64,000 bases of DNA, taken from positions 3,268,147 to 3,332,146 of the forward strand of contig NZ_GG697169.2 of assembly GCF_000161835.1 (NCBI RefSeq), written 5' to 3'. This document shows positions 17,968 through 27,196 of the stretch, piece after piece. Under the pieces are notes generated by a model. It did no database searches. It was not told the origin of the DNA and saw only the letters and a program-made list of their open reading frames with translations. Positions within the stretch are counted from its first letter, which is position 1. The number at the start of each line of letters is the position of its first letter. Both the position numbers and the translations under genes were made by a program. Origin of the DNA: Thalassobium sp. R2A62. GTDB taxonomy: Bacteria; Pseudomonadota; Alphaproteobacteria; Rhodobacterales; Rhodobacteraceae.

Positions 17968-18198
17968 ATGACCATTCCGACCCTCAAACGCATCTGCATC
18001 GCATCAGACGCCGACCTCACGCGCACGCTGAAAAAGCTGGACCAAAAGATCATGCTGGTGACCCACGGCGACGCCAACCATCCCAAACACATCAACAAAG
18101 ACACGGTCAAAACGGCGCTCGCGGCACATGGGTGGACCTCGGGACGTCGCTATACGCTGACCGGTACCCAAGTCGGCCACGTCGCCATCCCCGCATAA
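17968..18198 (+). CDS. Small basic hypothetical protein
   Basis: A 76-residue open frame with GC-rich third positions like neighbouring genes, starting MTIPTLKRICIASDAD. It is rich in Lys, Thr and His and has no signal peptide or membrane segment. An in-frame ATG at 17941 would add nine residues. A terminator hairpin overlaps its end, serving the convergent gmaS. No family recognised. Confidence 0.5.
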   Translation: MTIPTLKRICIASDADLTRTLKKLDQKIMLVTHGDANHPKHINKDTVKTALAAHGWTSGRRYTLTGTQVGHVAIPA

Positions 18199-18232
18199 AA
18201 AAGGCCGCGCTCAGGCATCCCCGAACGTGGCC
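18197..18232 (-). terminator. Terminator of the mgsABC-gmaS operon
   Basis: On the minus strand a 10-bp stem with one mismatch (GGCCACGTTC with GAGCGCGGCC) is followed by a run of six Ts, about 20 bases after the gmaS stop. It is a good rho-independent terminator and ends the methylamine operon read from 22623. Confidence 0.75.
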
Positions 18233-18252
18233 AATATCGGCAATGGATAGGG

Positions 18253-19587
18253 TTAGATATCCATTGTGTTGGCCTTTTCCCAATCCGAGAAATGGCCGCA
18301 GAAATCATTCCATTCCTGCATTTTCATTTTGAGATACGCAGCCGAAAAATCCTCGCCCATCGCAGCCTTCAGGCCCTTGTCCTTGTCATACTCGCGCAAC
18401 GCATCAAGCATGTTCAGCGGCAGTTTGGGCGCGCCGCGTACTTTGTGACCTTCAGCATACATGTCGATGTCGTGACGCTTGCCCGGATCAGCTTGGGACC
18501 GGACACCCGACAGACCTGCGGCAATGATGATCGCCTGCAACAGATACGGGTTCACCGCTCCGTCGGGCAGACGCAATTCAAAACGACCGGGGCCGGGAAC
18601 ACGCACCATATGTGTCCGGTTGTTGCCGGTCCACGTGACAGTATTCGGCGCCCATGTCGCGCCCGATGTTGTGCGGGGCGCATTGATACGCTTGTAGCTG
18701 TTGACGGTCGGGTTCGTGATCGCGGCCAGTGCGCTGGCGTGCTTCATGATCCCGCCTAGGAAATGGCGCCCCTTTTCGGACAGGCCCAACTCGGCGGTTT
18801 GGCTGCTGTCATTGGCGTCCATCGCGAAGACGTTGGTTTTTGCGTCTTTGCCAGCCGCATCCCAAACCGAGATATGTGCGTGACAGCCATTGCCTGTCAG
18901 ACCCTCGATTGGTTTGGGCATAAACGTTGCGCGGTAGCCGTGCTTTTCCGCAACGCATTTGGTCATGAACTTAAAGAAGCTGTGCTTGTCTGCTGTCGCC
19001 AGCGCGTCGTCAAAGTCCCAGTTCATTTCCCACTGGCCATTCGCGTCCTCGTGGTCGTTCTGATACGCCCCCCAACCCAGCTCTAGCATGTAGTCGCTGA
19101 TCTCGCGGATCACGTCGAGACGACGCATGAATGCCTGCTGGTCATAGCAAGGCTTGGCCGCTGTATCGAATTCGTCTGAAATCTGGTCACCCGCAGGTGT
19201 CAGCAAAAAAAACTCGGCTTCGATGCCTGTCTTGACGTGCATGCCTTTGGCGGCGGCTTCGTCGATCAATTTGCGCAGCACATTGCGAGGCGCCTGAGCG
19301 ACGTCTTCGCCCTCCATCACACAGTTGCCAGGCACCCATGCGATTTCCTTGTTCCACGGCAGGATAATCGCGGCATCAGGGTCTGGCACAGCCAGCATGT
19401 CTGGGTGCGCAGGCGTCAGATCGAGCCATGTTGCAAATCCCGCAAAGCCCGCACCGTCTTCTTGCATATCCGCAATAGCACGTGCTGGCACCAGCTTGGC
19501 GCGTTGACCGCCAAACAGGTCGGTAAAGGAAATCATGAAATACTTAACACCGTTTTCTTCGGCAAATTTTGCGAGGTCTCTAGCCAT
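18253..19587 (-). CDS. gmaS: Gamma-glutamylmethylamide synthetase
   Basis: ATP-dependent ligase of the glutamine synthetase superfamily that joins methylamine to glutamate, the entry step of the N-methylglutamate pathway. The 444-residue protein shows the GS metal-site segment GIEAEFFLL, QWEMNWDFDD in the position of the NxxQxE-type loop, NGCHAHISVWD, and the ATP-binding NRTHMVRVPGPGRFELRLPDGAVNP region. It could by sequence alone be a type III glutamine synthetase, but the adjacent mgsABC genes settle GmaS. An AGGGATAAAATCG ribosome region precedes the start. Last gene of the minus-strand operon. Confidence 0.9.
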   Translation of the reverse strand: MARDLAKFAEENGVKYFMISFTDLFGGQRAKLVPARAIADMQEDGAGFAGFATWLDLTPAHPDMLAVPDPDAAIILPWNKEIAWVPGNCVMEGEDVAQAPRNVLRKLIDEAAAKGMHVKTGIEAEFFLLTPAGDQISDEFDTAAKPCYDQQAFMRRLDVIREISDYMLELGWGAYQNDHEDANGQWEMNWDFDDALATADKHSFFKFMTKCVAEKHGYRATFMPKPIEGLTGNGCHAHISVWDAAGKDAKTNVFAMDANDSSQTAELGLSEKGRHFLGGIMKHASALAAITNPTVNSYKRINAPRTTSGATWAPNTVTWTGNNRTHMVRVPGPGRFELRLPDGAVNPYLLQAIIIAAGLSGVRSQADPGKRHDIDMYAEGHKVRGAPKLPLNMLDALREYDKDKGLKAAMGEDFSAAYLKMKMQEWNDFCGHFSDWEKANTMDI

Positions 19588-19658
19588 CGATTTTATCCCT
19601 GTCGTCTGTCTTTTAATTGAAAGGGGCGCAGGTCGTCTCTGACCGCGCGCCCATGTTA

Positions 19659-20996
19659 TTAGTACCCAGTGCCCGGTTTGCCGGGATACCAGTCGGTGCC
19701 CGCGAGCGGAACTTTGGCCATGGCGGCCGCTTCCATCGTCAGTGCTACCAAATCCTCAGGTTCGAGGTTGTGCAAGTGGTTCTTGCCACAGGCCCGCGCG
19801 ATCGTCTGCGCCTCGAGCGTCATAACCTTGAGATAGTTTTTCAACCGACGCCCGCCTTCGATGGGGTCAAAGCGCTTCATCAACTCAGGGTCTTGCGTCG
19901 TGATGCCTGCAGGGTCACGACCTTCGTGCCAATCATCATATGCGCCCGCAGTTGTGCCCAACTCGTTGTATTCGGCTTCCCACTTGGGGTCGTTGTCGCC
20001 CAGTGCGATCAACGCCGCAGTACCGATTGCAACCGCATCCGCACCCAAGGCCATCGCCTTGGCCACATCTGCGCCCGACCGAATGCCACCCGACAGGATC
20101 AACTGAACCTTGCGGTGCATTCCGAGATCCTGCAGCGCCTGAACCGCGGGGCGTACAATCGCCAGAGTAGGCTGACCCACGTGCTCGATGAACACGTCTT
20201 GCGTGGCGGCTGTACCACCCTGCATGCCGTCCAAAACGACCGCATCCGCACCCGCTTTGATTGCCAGTGTCGTGTCATAGTAGGGGCGTGCACCTGCAAC
20301 TTTGACGTAGATCGGAACCTTCCAGCCGGTGATTTCGCGCAGCTCTAGGATTTTGATCTCTAGATCGTCGGGGCCAGTCCAGTCAGGGTGACGACAGGCA
20401 GAACGCTGGTCGATACCCTTGGGCAGGTTACGCATCTCGGCGACACGGTCGCTGATCTTTTGACCCAGCAACATACCGCCACCACCGGGCTTGGCACCTT
20501 GGCCAACCACGATTTCAATCGCGTCCGCTTTGCGCAGATCATCAGGGTTCATACCGTAGCGAGACGGTAGATACTGATAGACCAGCTTGTCGGAATGGCC
20601 GCGCTCTTCGGGTGTCATGCCGCCATCACCAGTGGTGGTCGACGTACCAGCCGCAGACGCACCGCGCCCCAACGCTTCTTTTGCAGGGCCGGACAATGCA
20701 CCAAAGCTCATGCCCGCAATCGTGATCGGAATGTCCAACTCGATCGGGTTTTCTGCATGCAGACCGCCGATTGTGACGTTTGTCTCGCATTTCTCGCGGT
20801 ACCCTTCGAGAGGATAGCGAGAGATCGATGCACCCATGAACAACAGGTCGTCAAACGACGGAACCTTACGTTTGGCGCCGCCACCGCGAATGTCATAGAT
20901 GCCCGTGGCAGCCGCACGACGAATATCGCTGTTGATGTCTTGGGTAAACGTCGCCGATTGGCGGGGCGTCGTTGTGGGGATTCTTTTGTCAGTCAT
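19659..20996 (-). CDS. mgsC: N-methylglutamate synthase, FMN/glutamate-synthase subunit
   Basis: Catalytic subunit that transfers the methylamine group to 2-oxoglutarate to make N-methylglutamate. The 445-residue protein is the isolated FMN-binding, central-barrel domain of glutamate synthase: GMSFGALSGPAKEALGRG near residue 100, TTTGDGGMTPEER, GQGAKPGGGGMLLG, and the SGGIRSGADVAKAMALGADAV phosphate-binding region, all as in GltB. It follows mgsB by 12 bases and precedes gmaS. As in other Mgs proteins, the amidotransferase and beta-helix domains are encoded by separate genes. Confidence 0.9.
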   Translation of the reverse strand: MTDKRIPTTTPRQSATFTQDINSDIRRAAATGIYDIRGGGAKRKVPSFDDLLFMGASISRYPLEGYREKCETNVTIGGLHAENPIELDIPITIAGMSFGALSGPAKEALGRGASAAGTSTTTGDGGMTPEERGHSDKLVYQYLPSRYGMNPDDLRKADAIEIVVGQGAKPGGGGMLLGQKISDRVAEMRNLPKGIDQRSACRHPDWTGPDDLEIKILELREITGWKVPIYVKVAGARPYYDTTLAIKAGADAVVLDGMQGGTAATQDVFIEHVGQPTLAIVRPAVQALQDLGMHRKVQLILSGGIRSGADVAKAMALGADAVAIGTAALIALGDNDPKWEAEYNELGTTAGAYDDWHEGRDPAGITTQDPELMKRFDPIEGGRRLKNYLKVMTLEAQTIARACGKNHLHNLEPEDLVALTMEAAAMAKVPLAGTDWYPGKPGTGY

Positions 20997-21008
20997 TTCA
21001 AATAGCCC

Positions 21009-21692
21009 TTAATACGCGCCAGCGTTATCGACGTCGAAGTTATAGAGGGTCCGCGCAGACCCATAGCGGGTGAACTCGGACGGGTCAGCATCGATGCCAG
21101 CCTCATCCAACAGTCCCTGCAAAAGCACCAAATGCTCTTCGCGCATTTCTTTCTTTTCACAGTCTGCACCCAGCGATTTAACCGATCCGCGGACAAAGAA
21201 CCGCGCTTCGTAACAGCTGTCACCCAACGCGTCGCCTGCGTCACCACATACGACGAGGTTGCCAGACTGGCCCATAAACGCCGACATGTGCCCGATGTTG
21301 CCCTGAACAACGATGTTTACGCCCTTCATCGAGATGCCGCACCGCGATGACGCGTTGCCTTTGACCACAATCAAGCCGCCATGGCCTGTCGCACCCAAAT
21401 ATTGGCTTGCGTCACCTTCGATGACGATCTTGCCAGACATGATGTTTTCACCCGTGCCCGGACCGGCCGAGCCATGAATGTTGACGGTCGCCTGTTGGTT
21501 CATGCCGCCACAGTAATAGCCGGTCGACCCTTTGACGATCACTTCGATTGGCGCATCCAAACCACATGCGATCGCATGGCTGCCGCGCGGATTTACGATT
21601 TCCCATGCGGTTTGGTTGGTGTCTCCGGATTGCGCGTGCAACGTCTTGTTGGTTTCGCGCAACCCCACTTGGGTCAAATCAATAGTCTGCAT
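21009..21692 (-). CDS. mgsB: N-methylglutamate synthase, beta-helix (GXGXG) subunit
   Basis: A 227-residue protein matching the C-terminal right-handed beta-helix of glutamate synthase, with repeated glycine-rich turns such as GSTGYYCGGMNQQ, GPGTGENIMSG and GATGHGGLIVVKGNA. It is structural in the enzyme, linking amidotransferase and FMN subunits. The start at 21692 lies one base after the mgsA stop; the frame is open further upstream inside mgsA but that part is a shadow. Confidence 0.9.
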   Translation of the reverse strand: MQTIDLTQVGLRETNKTLHAQSGDTNQTAWEIVNPRGSHAIACGLDAPIEVIVKGSTGYYCGGMNQQATVNIHGSAGPGTGENIMSGKIVIEGDASQYLGATGHGGLIVVKGNASSRCGISMKGVNIVVQGNIGHMSAFMGQSGNLVVCGDAGDALGDSCYEARFFVRGSVKSLGADCEKKEMREEHLVLLQGLLDEAGIDADPSEFTRYGSARTLYNFDVDNAGAY

Positions 21693-21693
21693 C

Positions 21694-22623
21694 TTAGGCC
21701 GCTTTCTCAGAAGTCGTCGGGGCCGTGTCATGGCTCCAGAAATAGACGGTTGCGGGCTCGGGTTCCCAAACGCGGGCGTCCTCGATCCTGGGTAGGTCAA
21801 CCAACGCACGATACTCGGACCCAAACGCAACATACTGGTCGGTTTCAGCCATCACAGCGGGCTTGCAAGCGATCGGATCACGGACCACGCCGAACCCGTC
21901 TTTTGTGCCAACCACAAAGGTAAAGAAGCCGTCCAGATCATCGAGCGATGATTCCAGCGCCTCGCCCAGCGTCGCACCATTCTGCATTTGCCATGTCAGA
22001 TAGGCCGCGCCGACTTCGGTGTCGTTCTCGGTTTCAATATGCACACCAGCACGGCGCAATTTGCGGCGCAGACTGTTGTGATTAGACAAAGATCCGTTGT
22101 GCACAAGGCACTGATCGTCGCCCGTGTTGAACGGGTGCGCACCCATCGTTGTAACAGCAGATTCGGTTGCCATACGGGTGTGACCGATTCCGTGTGAACC
22201 GCTCATTTGATCAATTTTAAACCGTTCTGCCACATTTTCAGGCAGTCCGACCTCTTTGTAGATCTCTAGGCTGTCACCCCGACTCATCACCCGAATGGAC
22301 GGGCTGATCTCTGCCAAAGTGGCCCGTGCATCGGCCGTTTTGCCTGCTGGCAATGTCAAAATAGCATGGGTGCTACTGACCTCTACGGCGACATCCCCAC
22401 CCAAGGCTTTGGCCAGTGCTTTATCAAGCCCTGCAAAGTCCTCGTCAGGTGTGTCTGACTGCACTGTCATTTTGGTCTTACCATTTGATTCCCTACCATA
22501 AATTGCGATCCCTGCACTGTCGGGGCCGCGGTCGGTCATCGTCACCAGCATCTTGGTCAATAGATCGCCAAGCTGAGGCTCCAGTGATTTGTCTTTGAGG
22601 AACAACCCTACAATTCCGCACAT
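21694..22623 (-). CDS. mgsA: N-methylglutamate synthase, class II glutamine-amidotransferase subunit
   Basis: A 309-residue Ntn-hydrolase of the PurF/GltB amidotransferase type. The start at 22623 is required because the nucleophile Cys must follow the initiator Met (MCGIVGLF); an AGGGAATT ribosome site agrees. Other family elements are MTDRGPDSAG near residue 42, GHTRMATES, and NGSLSNHN. In MgsABC it releases methylamine from gamma-glutamylmethylamide for transfer to 2-oxoglutarate. First gene of the mgsABC-gmaS operon and divergent from amt. Confidence 0.9.
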   Translation of the reverse strand: MCGIVGLFLKDKSLEPQLGDLLTKMLVTMTDRGPDSAGIAIYGRESNGKTKMTVQSDTPDEDFAGLDKALAKALGGDVAVEVSSTHAILTLPAGKTADARATLAEISPSIRVMSRGDSLEIYKEVGLPENVAERFKIDQMSGSHGIGHTRMATESAVTTMGAHPFNTGDDQCLVHNGSLSNHNSLRRKLRRAGVHIETENDTEVGAAYLTWQMQNGATLGEALESSLDDLDGFFTFVVGTKDGFGVVRDPIACKPAVMAETDQYVAFGSEYRALVDLPRIEDARVWEPEPATVYFWSHDTAPTTSEKAA

Positions 22624-22852
22624 GTTTGAATTCCCTGAAATCATGGTCCCGTTGTCACGGTCCCGTCGAATCGAACGCTAATGGAAAACATATCCTCACT
22701 CAACTGTCGGGAAACTTTTTTTCACTGAAGGCAAAAAAATTCTAGGCGTGGGGTCTATCGTGTGGTTCAGTTTCCGCAGCGGAACCAGTGGGCACGTAAT
22801 TGCACACAGAATGTTTCGTGCAAAAAGCAAACAGCCGACAGGGGATTCCACC

Positions 22853-24259
22853 GTGGAAGAACAAATCGCAGAACTCACGGCCAGACTGGCCGAGCTCGAG
22901 GCAGCAGGAGGAGGTGGCGCCGTCACCAACACCATGTTCGCCGAGACATTTTATTATCTCACCATCCCGCTGATGATCATCATCCACGCGGGTTTCCTAG
23001 CTTATGAAATGGGCGCATCGCGTCTCAAGAACGTTCTGTCGTCGGGTGTAAAGAACATCCTCGCATTCGCGTTCATGATCCCAACCTTCTACTTCTTTGG
23101 TTGGTGGGTCTATTGGGGCTTCCCAACTGGTTTACCGGGTGCACCGGGTCCAGCAGGCATCTCGGGCGTTGAATACGCCAATGCCATCGCATGGGGCTGG
23201 GGCGAAAGCGCACAGTACATGGGTCCAAACATCGCAGACCAAGCGTCGGGCGTCTTCTTCGGTGCCTTTGCTCTGTTCGCCGCAACCACCGCTTCGATCA
23301 TGTCGGGTGCGGTGATTGAGCGTATCCAAACAGTCGGCTTTATCATCCTCGCAGTTGTGCTTGGCTCATTCGCTTGGGTCGTTGCCGCCGCTTGGGGTTG
23401 GCATGCAGACGGCTGGATGGTTACGGAATTCGGTGTCCATGACTTTGGTGCTGCGGGCCTCGTGCACGCGGTTGCTGGCTTCTTTGCACTGGGTGTCCTG
23501 ATCAACCTCGGGCCACGGATCGGCAAATTCAACGCCGACGGCTCTGCCAACCACATCGCAGGCCACAACATGCCTCTGACCGTGGTCGGCCTGATGCTGA
23601 TCATCGTTGGTTTCTGGGGCTTTCTCATGGCCTGCGTTATTGTACCTGGCGAAGCATGGAGCTGGTTTGCTGACAAGCCATCCACCATCTACGGCACACC
23701 GATCACACTTTCGGCTCTGGCCTTTAACATCCTGATGGCCGTCGCTGGCGGCATCATTGGTGCATGGGTGATCACACGTGATCCGTTCTGGATGATGTCT
23801 GGCGCACTGGCAGGGATCATCTCGACCGCGTCTGGTCTGGATATCTACTACCCGGCTCTGACATTCATCATCGCCTTCTCGGCTGGCTTCATCCTCAAGA
23901 GCTGTGCTGATTGGCTGGAACGCCGCGGCATCGACGATGCTGTTGGTGCGGTTACAGTACACGGCACAATCGGTCTCTACGGTGTGGTTCTGCTAGGTAT
24001 CTTTGGCGCGGGCTACCCAGCGCTGCAGGGTGCTGCTGGTGAAGTGCCAACGATCAACCTGATGGGTCAAATCATCGGTGCGATTGTGTTCTTCCTCTGT
24101 GGCTTCGTCCCAGGTTACGTTGTCTCGTACATCCTGAACATGTTCGGAATGCTGCGTGTACGCGAAGGGGCGGAATTGGCTGGTATGGACGTCGTCAAAG
24201 TGCCTGCTGCAGGCTACCCCGAGTGGGGCACCGGCGCGAGCAAGACACCTGCCGAATAA
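22853..24259 (+). CDS. amt: Ammonium (methylammonium) transporter
   Basis: An inner-membrane Amt/Mep channel of about 468 residues with eleven hydrophobic helices after a short coiled-coil-like start (EEQIAELTARLAELEA). Family hallmarks are present: FFGAFALFAATTASIMSGAVIER, the DFGAAGLVHAVAGFFALG segment with the pore His, and VHGTIGLYGVVLLG with the second His. The GTG at 22853 with AGGGGA upstream is preferred; an in-frame start at 22748 has none. Placed back-to-back with mgsABC-gmaS, it may import methylammonium, recapture ammonium, or both. A coupled 55-residue membrane protein follows. Confidence 0.9.
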   Translation: MEEQIAELTARLAELEAAGGGGAVTNTMFAETFYYLTIPLMIIIHAGFLAYEMGASRLKNVLSSGVKNILAFAFMIPTFYFFGWWVYWGFPTGLPGAPGPAGISGVEYANAIAWGWGESAQYMGPNIADQASGVFFGAFALFAATTASIMSGAVIERIQTVGFIILAVVLGSFAWVVAAAWGWHADGWMVTEFGVHDFGAAGLVHAVAGFFALGVLINLGPRIGKFNADGSANHIAGHNMPLTVVGLMLIIVGFWGFLMACVIVPGEAWSWFADKPSTIYGTPITLSALAFNILMAVAGGIIGAWVITRDPFWMMSGALAGIISTASGLDIYYPALTFIIAFSAGFILKSCADWLERRGIDDAVGAVTVHGTIGLYGVVLLGIFGAGYPALQGAAGEVPTINLMGQIIGAIVFFLCGFVPGYVVSYILNMFGMLRVREGAELAGMDVVKVPAAGYPEWGTGASKTPAE

Positions 24260-24285
24260 CGACACACTAGAAAAGGAGAACCACT

Positions 24286-24453
24286 ATGTTCCCATATGAA
24301 GAAGCAAGCTGGTCTGTCGTTGACGGTGCCATGTTTATGGGCTGGGGCACAGCGCTGCCCGGTCTGACCACCTTTATCGCTGCAGTGATCTGCGTCGCGG
24401 TACTGGTCGTAGGTCAACGCTCTGAAACAGCAAAAGCGAAGAAATTCGACTAA
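24286..24453 (+). CDS. Small single-helix membrane protein downstream of amt
   Basis: A 55-residue protein with an excellent AAGGAGAA ribosome site, starting MFPYEEASWSVVDGAMFMGW. It has one membrane helix (about residues 22-44, ending VLVVGQR) and a basic cytoplasmic tail ending KKFD. The gap to amt is 26 bases and a strong terminator follows, so the two form a two-gene operon. Function unknown; a regulatory or assembly partner of the transporter is plausible. Confidence 0.8.
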   Translation: MFPYEEASWSVVDGAMFMGWGTALPGLTTFIAAVICVAVLVVGQRSETAKAKKFD

Positions 24454-24477
24454 GCCGTTTCAGATGCCAAACGACCA

Positions 24478-24506
24478 AGGGCTGCCCTCAGGGGCGGTCC
24501 TTTTTT
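24478..24506 (+). terminator. Rho-independent terminator of the amt operon
   Basis: A 10-bp stem (AGGGCTGCCC with GGGCGGTCCT, two G-U pairs) with loop TCAG, followed directly by a run of Ts, 24 bases after the small membrane-protein stop. Confidence 0.85.
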
Positions 24507-24534
24507 AGTTACGATTTGGTAATCTGCGTCGGCT

Positions 24535-25203
24535 ATGCACGACGCCATGTCTGCCCATACCATCATCCCTCGTACTGATGACGCCGCCCTTCGGATGTTC
24601 CGCAGTGTGTTCACCACCGCTGATGCATTCGTGTTTCGTTGCGTGAACGATCGCAATTACACGATGCAACAGATCGAGGGGCATGTTCAGAAAATCACAG
24701 GCTACTGGCCCGAGGATGTCGTCGGCAACGCTACGCGTTCTTTTTTCGAAATCACGTGGCACGAAGACACCGATCGCGTCTTTGGCATTGTGGATGACGC
24801 GATCGCCAAACGGATCGAATGGGACATGTCATACCGCCTGCGCCATGTAGACGGACATCCTGTCTGGATCCGCGAACGTGCCGGGGCTGTGCGAAACGGC
24901 GAGGGCGAGATCGAATACCTTTAGGGTCTGATCGTCGATGCCAGCGCTGAAATGGCCCTGCGCCAAGAGCTGGCTGATAAGGTTGAGACAACCGATCAGG
25001 TCGGCACCGAAATTCTGCGTCTTGCCAAAAACATCCTTGGATCGGTCCAACAGCTCTCGATGTTGTCGATAAACGCCCGGATCGAGGCCGCCCGTGCAGG
25101 CGATACAGGGCGGAGATTGTCGGTGATCGCGCGCGAAATCAATGGGCTCGTCGCGGCCAATTCCGGCTGGGCCCAAGAAATTGCATCCCGTTTGGATGGC
25201 CAG
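24535..25203 (+). pseudogene. PAS/chemoreceptor-like signalling gene with an amber stop
   Basis: One continuous frame encodes a PAS domain (about residues 20-128, ending GEGEIEYL), then TAG at 24922-24924, then GLIVDASAEMALRQEL and a region like a chemoreceptor signalling tip (QLSMLSINARIEAARAGDTG). A G-to-T change in a GAG codon would explain the stop. The frame has no natural end after the receptor-like part and runs into sequence that is not protein-like before dmmD, so the 3' end is also damaged. The intact form would be a small cytoplasmic PAS-methyl-accepting protein. Reinitiation to give two polypeptides is possible but unlikely. Confidence 0.6.
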
Positions 25204-25382
25204 ATCAACGACTGGACGATTCCGGATCGGCCCCTCTGTGCGCCCGAGCGCCCAAATGAGTGGCGAGAAGTGACAAAAATTTACCTGACAGGAAAAAAAG
25301 TTGCACCACATTCTTGCTTTTTAGAATGGGGTCGGGCTGAATACGACAAATACAAAAAGAGTCGTCATAAGGAAAAAAATAT

Positions 25383-26534
25383 ATGGCCATTTTATGGAGA
25401 ACGTCTGCACTCGCTCATCGTCACGCCGAAATCGGTGGTGATCTTGAGGACTGGAACGGTATGGGAACCGCTTGGTTCTATGACAACACCCCCGAGCGGG
25501 CCAAGGCCGATTACGAGGCTATCCGCACCAAGGCAGGCCTCATGGATGTCTCGGGTCTGAAAAAGGTCCACGTGACGGGTCCCGATGCGGCCTATGTCAT
25601 CGACCGCGTCACCACCCGCAACGTCGAGAAAATCGCACCCGGTCGTTCGACCTATGCGTCGATCCTGAATTCGGACGGCAAATTCATCGATGACTGCATC
25701 ATCTACCACCTCGCGGTGAACTCTTGGCTTGTCGTCCACGGCACAGGCACTGGGATGGAGCAGCTGACGACAGTTGCTGCAGCGAAAAACTGTACCGTCC
25801 TTATGGACGACGATCTGCACGACATGTCGCTTCAGGGTCCGAACTCGGTGGACATCCTCGCCAAGGAAATTCCAGCGATCCGCGATCTCGCCTATTTTGG
25901 CATCATGCAAACGCGCCTCTTTGGTCGTGACGTGATGATCTCGCGGACCGGTTATACTGGCGAGCGTGGCTACGAGATTTTCTGCCGCGGCAAAGACGCT
26001 GTTCATCTGTGGGACAACATTCTTGAAACAGGCAAAGCCGAAGGCGTCCGCCCAACTCAGTTCAGCACGCTCGATATGCTCCGCATCGAGAGCTACCTGC
26101 TGTTCTATCCTGGCGACAACTCGGAAACCTTCCCGTTCGAGGATGGCTCGCCCTGTGGCGATACCCTGTGGGAACTCGGTCTCGACTTTACGGTTTCACC
26201 GGGTAAAGAGGGCTTTATCGGCTCCGAAAACCACTATGCTTCCAAAGGCAAAGAACGCTTCAAGATCTACGGCGTTAAACTGTCCGGCAGCATGGAGCAG
26301 ATGGAAATGTTTGCGCGTGTCCACCAAGATGGCAAAGACATCGGCGTGATCACATACGGCCTGTCCTCTGAACTGAACGGGTATTCCGTGGCTATCGCGC
26401 GTATCGCACCTGATGCGGCGAAACCCGGCACAAAACTGACCGTTGTTCAGCCAAACGGCACCGAGCTTGCCGCCACAGCCGAAGAAATGCCGTTCTACGA
26501 TCAGGACAAATCGGTCCGCACCGCCAAAGGTTAA
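25383..26534 (+). CDS. dmmD: GcvT-family folate protein of dimethylamine demethylation
   Basis: A 383-residue aminomethyltransferase-type protein (folate-binding GcvT domain from about residue 35 to 280 plus C-terminal barrel). It shows MDVSGLKKVHVTGPDA, SRTGYTGERGYEIF and the acidic folate-site region. In the dmmDABC arrangement it is thought to pass the methyl carbon removed from dimethylamine to tetrahydrofolate. The ATG at 25383 has AAGGA with AT-rich spacing. Glycine-cleavage T protein or dimethylglycine dehydrogenase are rejected because the partner genes dmmABC follow directly. A hairpin separates it from dmmA. Confidence 0.82.
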   Translation: MAILWRTSALAHRHAEIGGDLEDWNGMGTAWFYDNTPERAKADYEAIRTKAGLMDVSGLKKVHVTGPDAAYVIDRVTTRNVEKIAPGRSTYASILNSDGKFIDDCIIYHLAVNSWLVVHGTGTGMEQLTTVAAAKNCTVLMDDDLHDMSLQGPNSVDILAKEIPAIRDLAYFGIMQTRLFGRDVMISRTGYTGERGYEIFCRGKDAVHLWDNILETGKAEGVRPTQFSTLDMLRIESYLLFYPGDNSETFPFEDGSPCGDTLWELGLDFTVSPGKEGFIGSENHYASKGKERFKIYGVKLSGSMEQMEMFARVHQDGKDIGVITYGLSSELNGYSVAIARIAPDAAKPGTKLTVVQPNGTELAATAEEMPFYDQDKSVRTAKG

Positions 26535-26541
26535 CACTCTA

Positions 26542-26571
26542 GGCGTCCCCGTTTGAACGGGGGCGCCTTTT
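26542..26571 (+). terminator. Terminator-like hairpin between dmmD and dmmA
   Basis: A 10-bp GC stem (GGCGTCCCCG with CGGGGGCGCC, one G-U pair), loop TTTGAA, then TTTTG. It begins eight bases after the dmmD stop and ends 23 bases before the dmmA start. It should reduce transcription into dmmABC, making more DmmD than the monooxygenase subunits, unless dmmA has its own promoter. Confidence 0.7.
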
Positions 26572-26593
26572 GTCCTTTAATGAACGAGACCCT

Positions 26594-27196
26594 ATGTCCA
26601 CATTCAAATTCCCCGACAGCATTCGCAGCCGCCCCGTTTACGGCACCCTGGAACCCCGCGCAGGTTCGGCCCATCTGTTGATTGCCGATGCCCATGGCGC
26701 CGAGGCGATCCTCGAGCTGGCCAAGTCAGACCCAAGTCTGATGGCGACCGCGCATATCATCTATATCCCCAAAGGCGAGGATCACGAGGATGCCCTGCGC
26801 GCCCTGAACCCCGCCCAGTTCTACGCAGGTCCCAGCTACGCCGCCGCTCAACAGCGCATCCGCAAGGCGCTCGAGGATGCAAAGATGGGCCTTCAGGTGT
26901 ATCTGACAGGGACCGAGGGTCTCATGGGGCAGGCCCAGAACGAGGCCATGCAGGCAGGCATCCCGCACACGGCAATCCAAACCGAACATCGCGGCTCTGT
27001 CGCGCGCCGTATGCAATGTGTACACTGCAAAGGCATCACCGAAGACGTCGCAACAGACCCGTTTGTCTGTTCGCACTGCGGTCTCAACCTCTTTGTCCGC
27101 GACCACTATTCCCGCCGTCTCGCCGCCTACCAAGGTGTGTGCATCGACGCCGAAGACCCCGGCAATGTGCCCGAGCCCAAGGAGCTGTACACATGA
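26594..27196 (+). CDS. dmmA: Dimethylamine monooxygenase subunit DmmA
   Basis: A 200-residue protein with an N-terminal part resembling ferredoxin-reductase-like nucleotide folds and a C-terminal metal-ribbon made by Cys142, Cys145, Cys159 and Cys162 (CVHC and CSHC). It fits the small DmmA-like subunit of the heme-dependent oxidative N-demethylase complex. The start at 26594 is chosen over 26570, which lies within the hairpin. The end overlaps dmmB as ATGA, so the two are translationally coupled. Confidence 0.8.
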   Translation: MSTFKFPDSIRSRPVYGTLEPRAGSAHLLIADAHGAEAILELAKSDPSLMATAHIIYIPKGEDHEDALRALNPAQFYAGPSYAAAQQRIRKALEDAKMGLQVYLTGTEGLMGQAQNEAMQAGIPHTAIQTEHRGSVARRMQCVHCKGITEDVATDPFVCSHCGLNLFVRDHYSRRLAAYQGVCIDAEDPGNVPEPKELYT

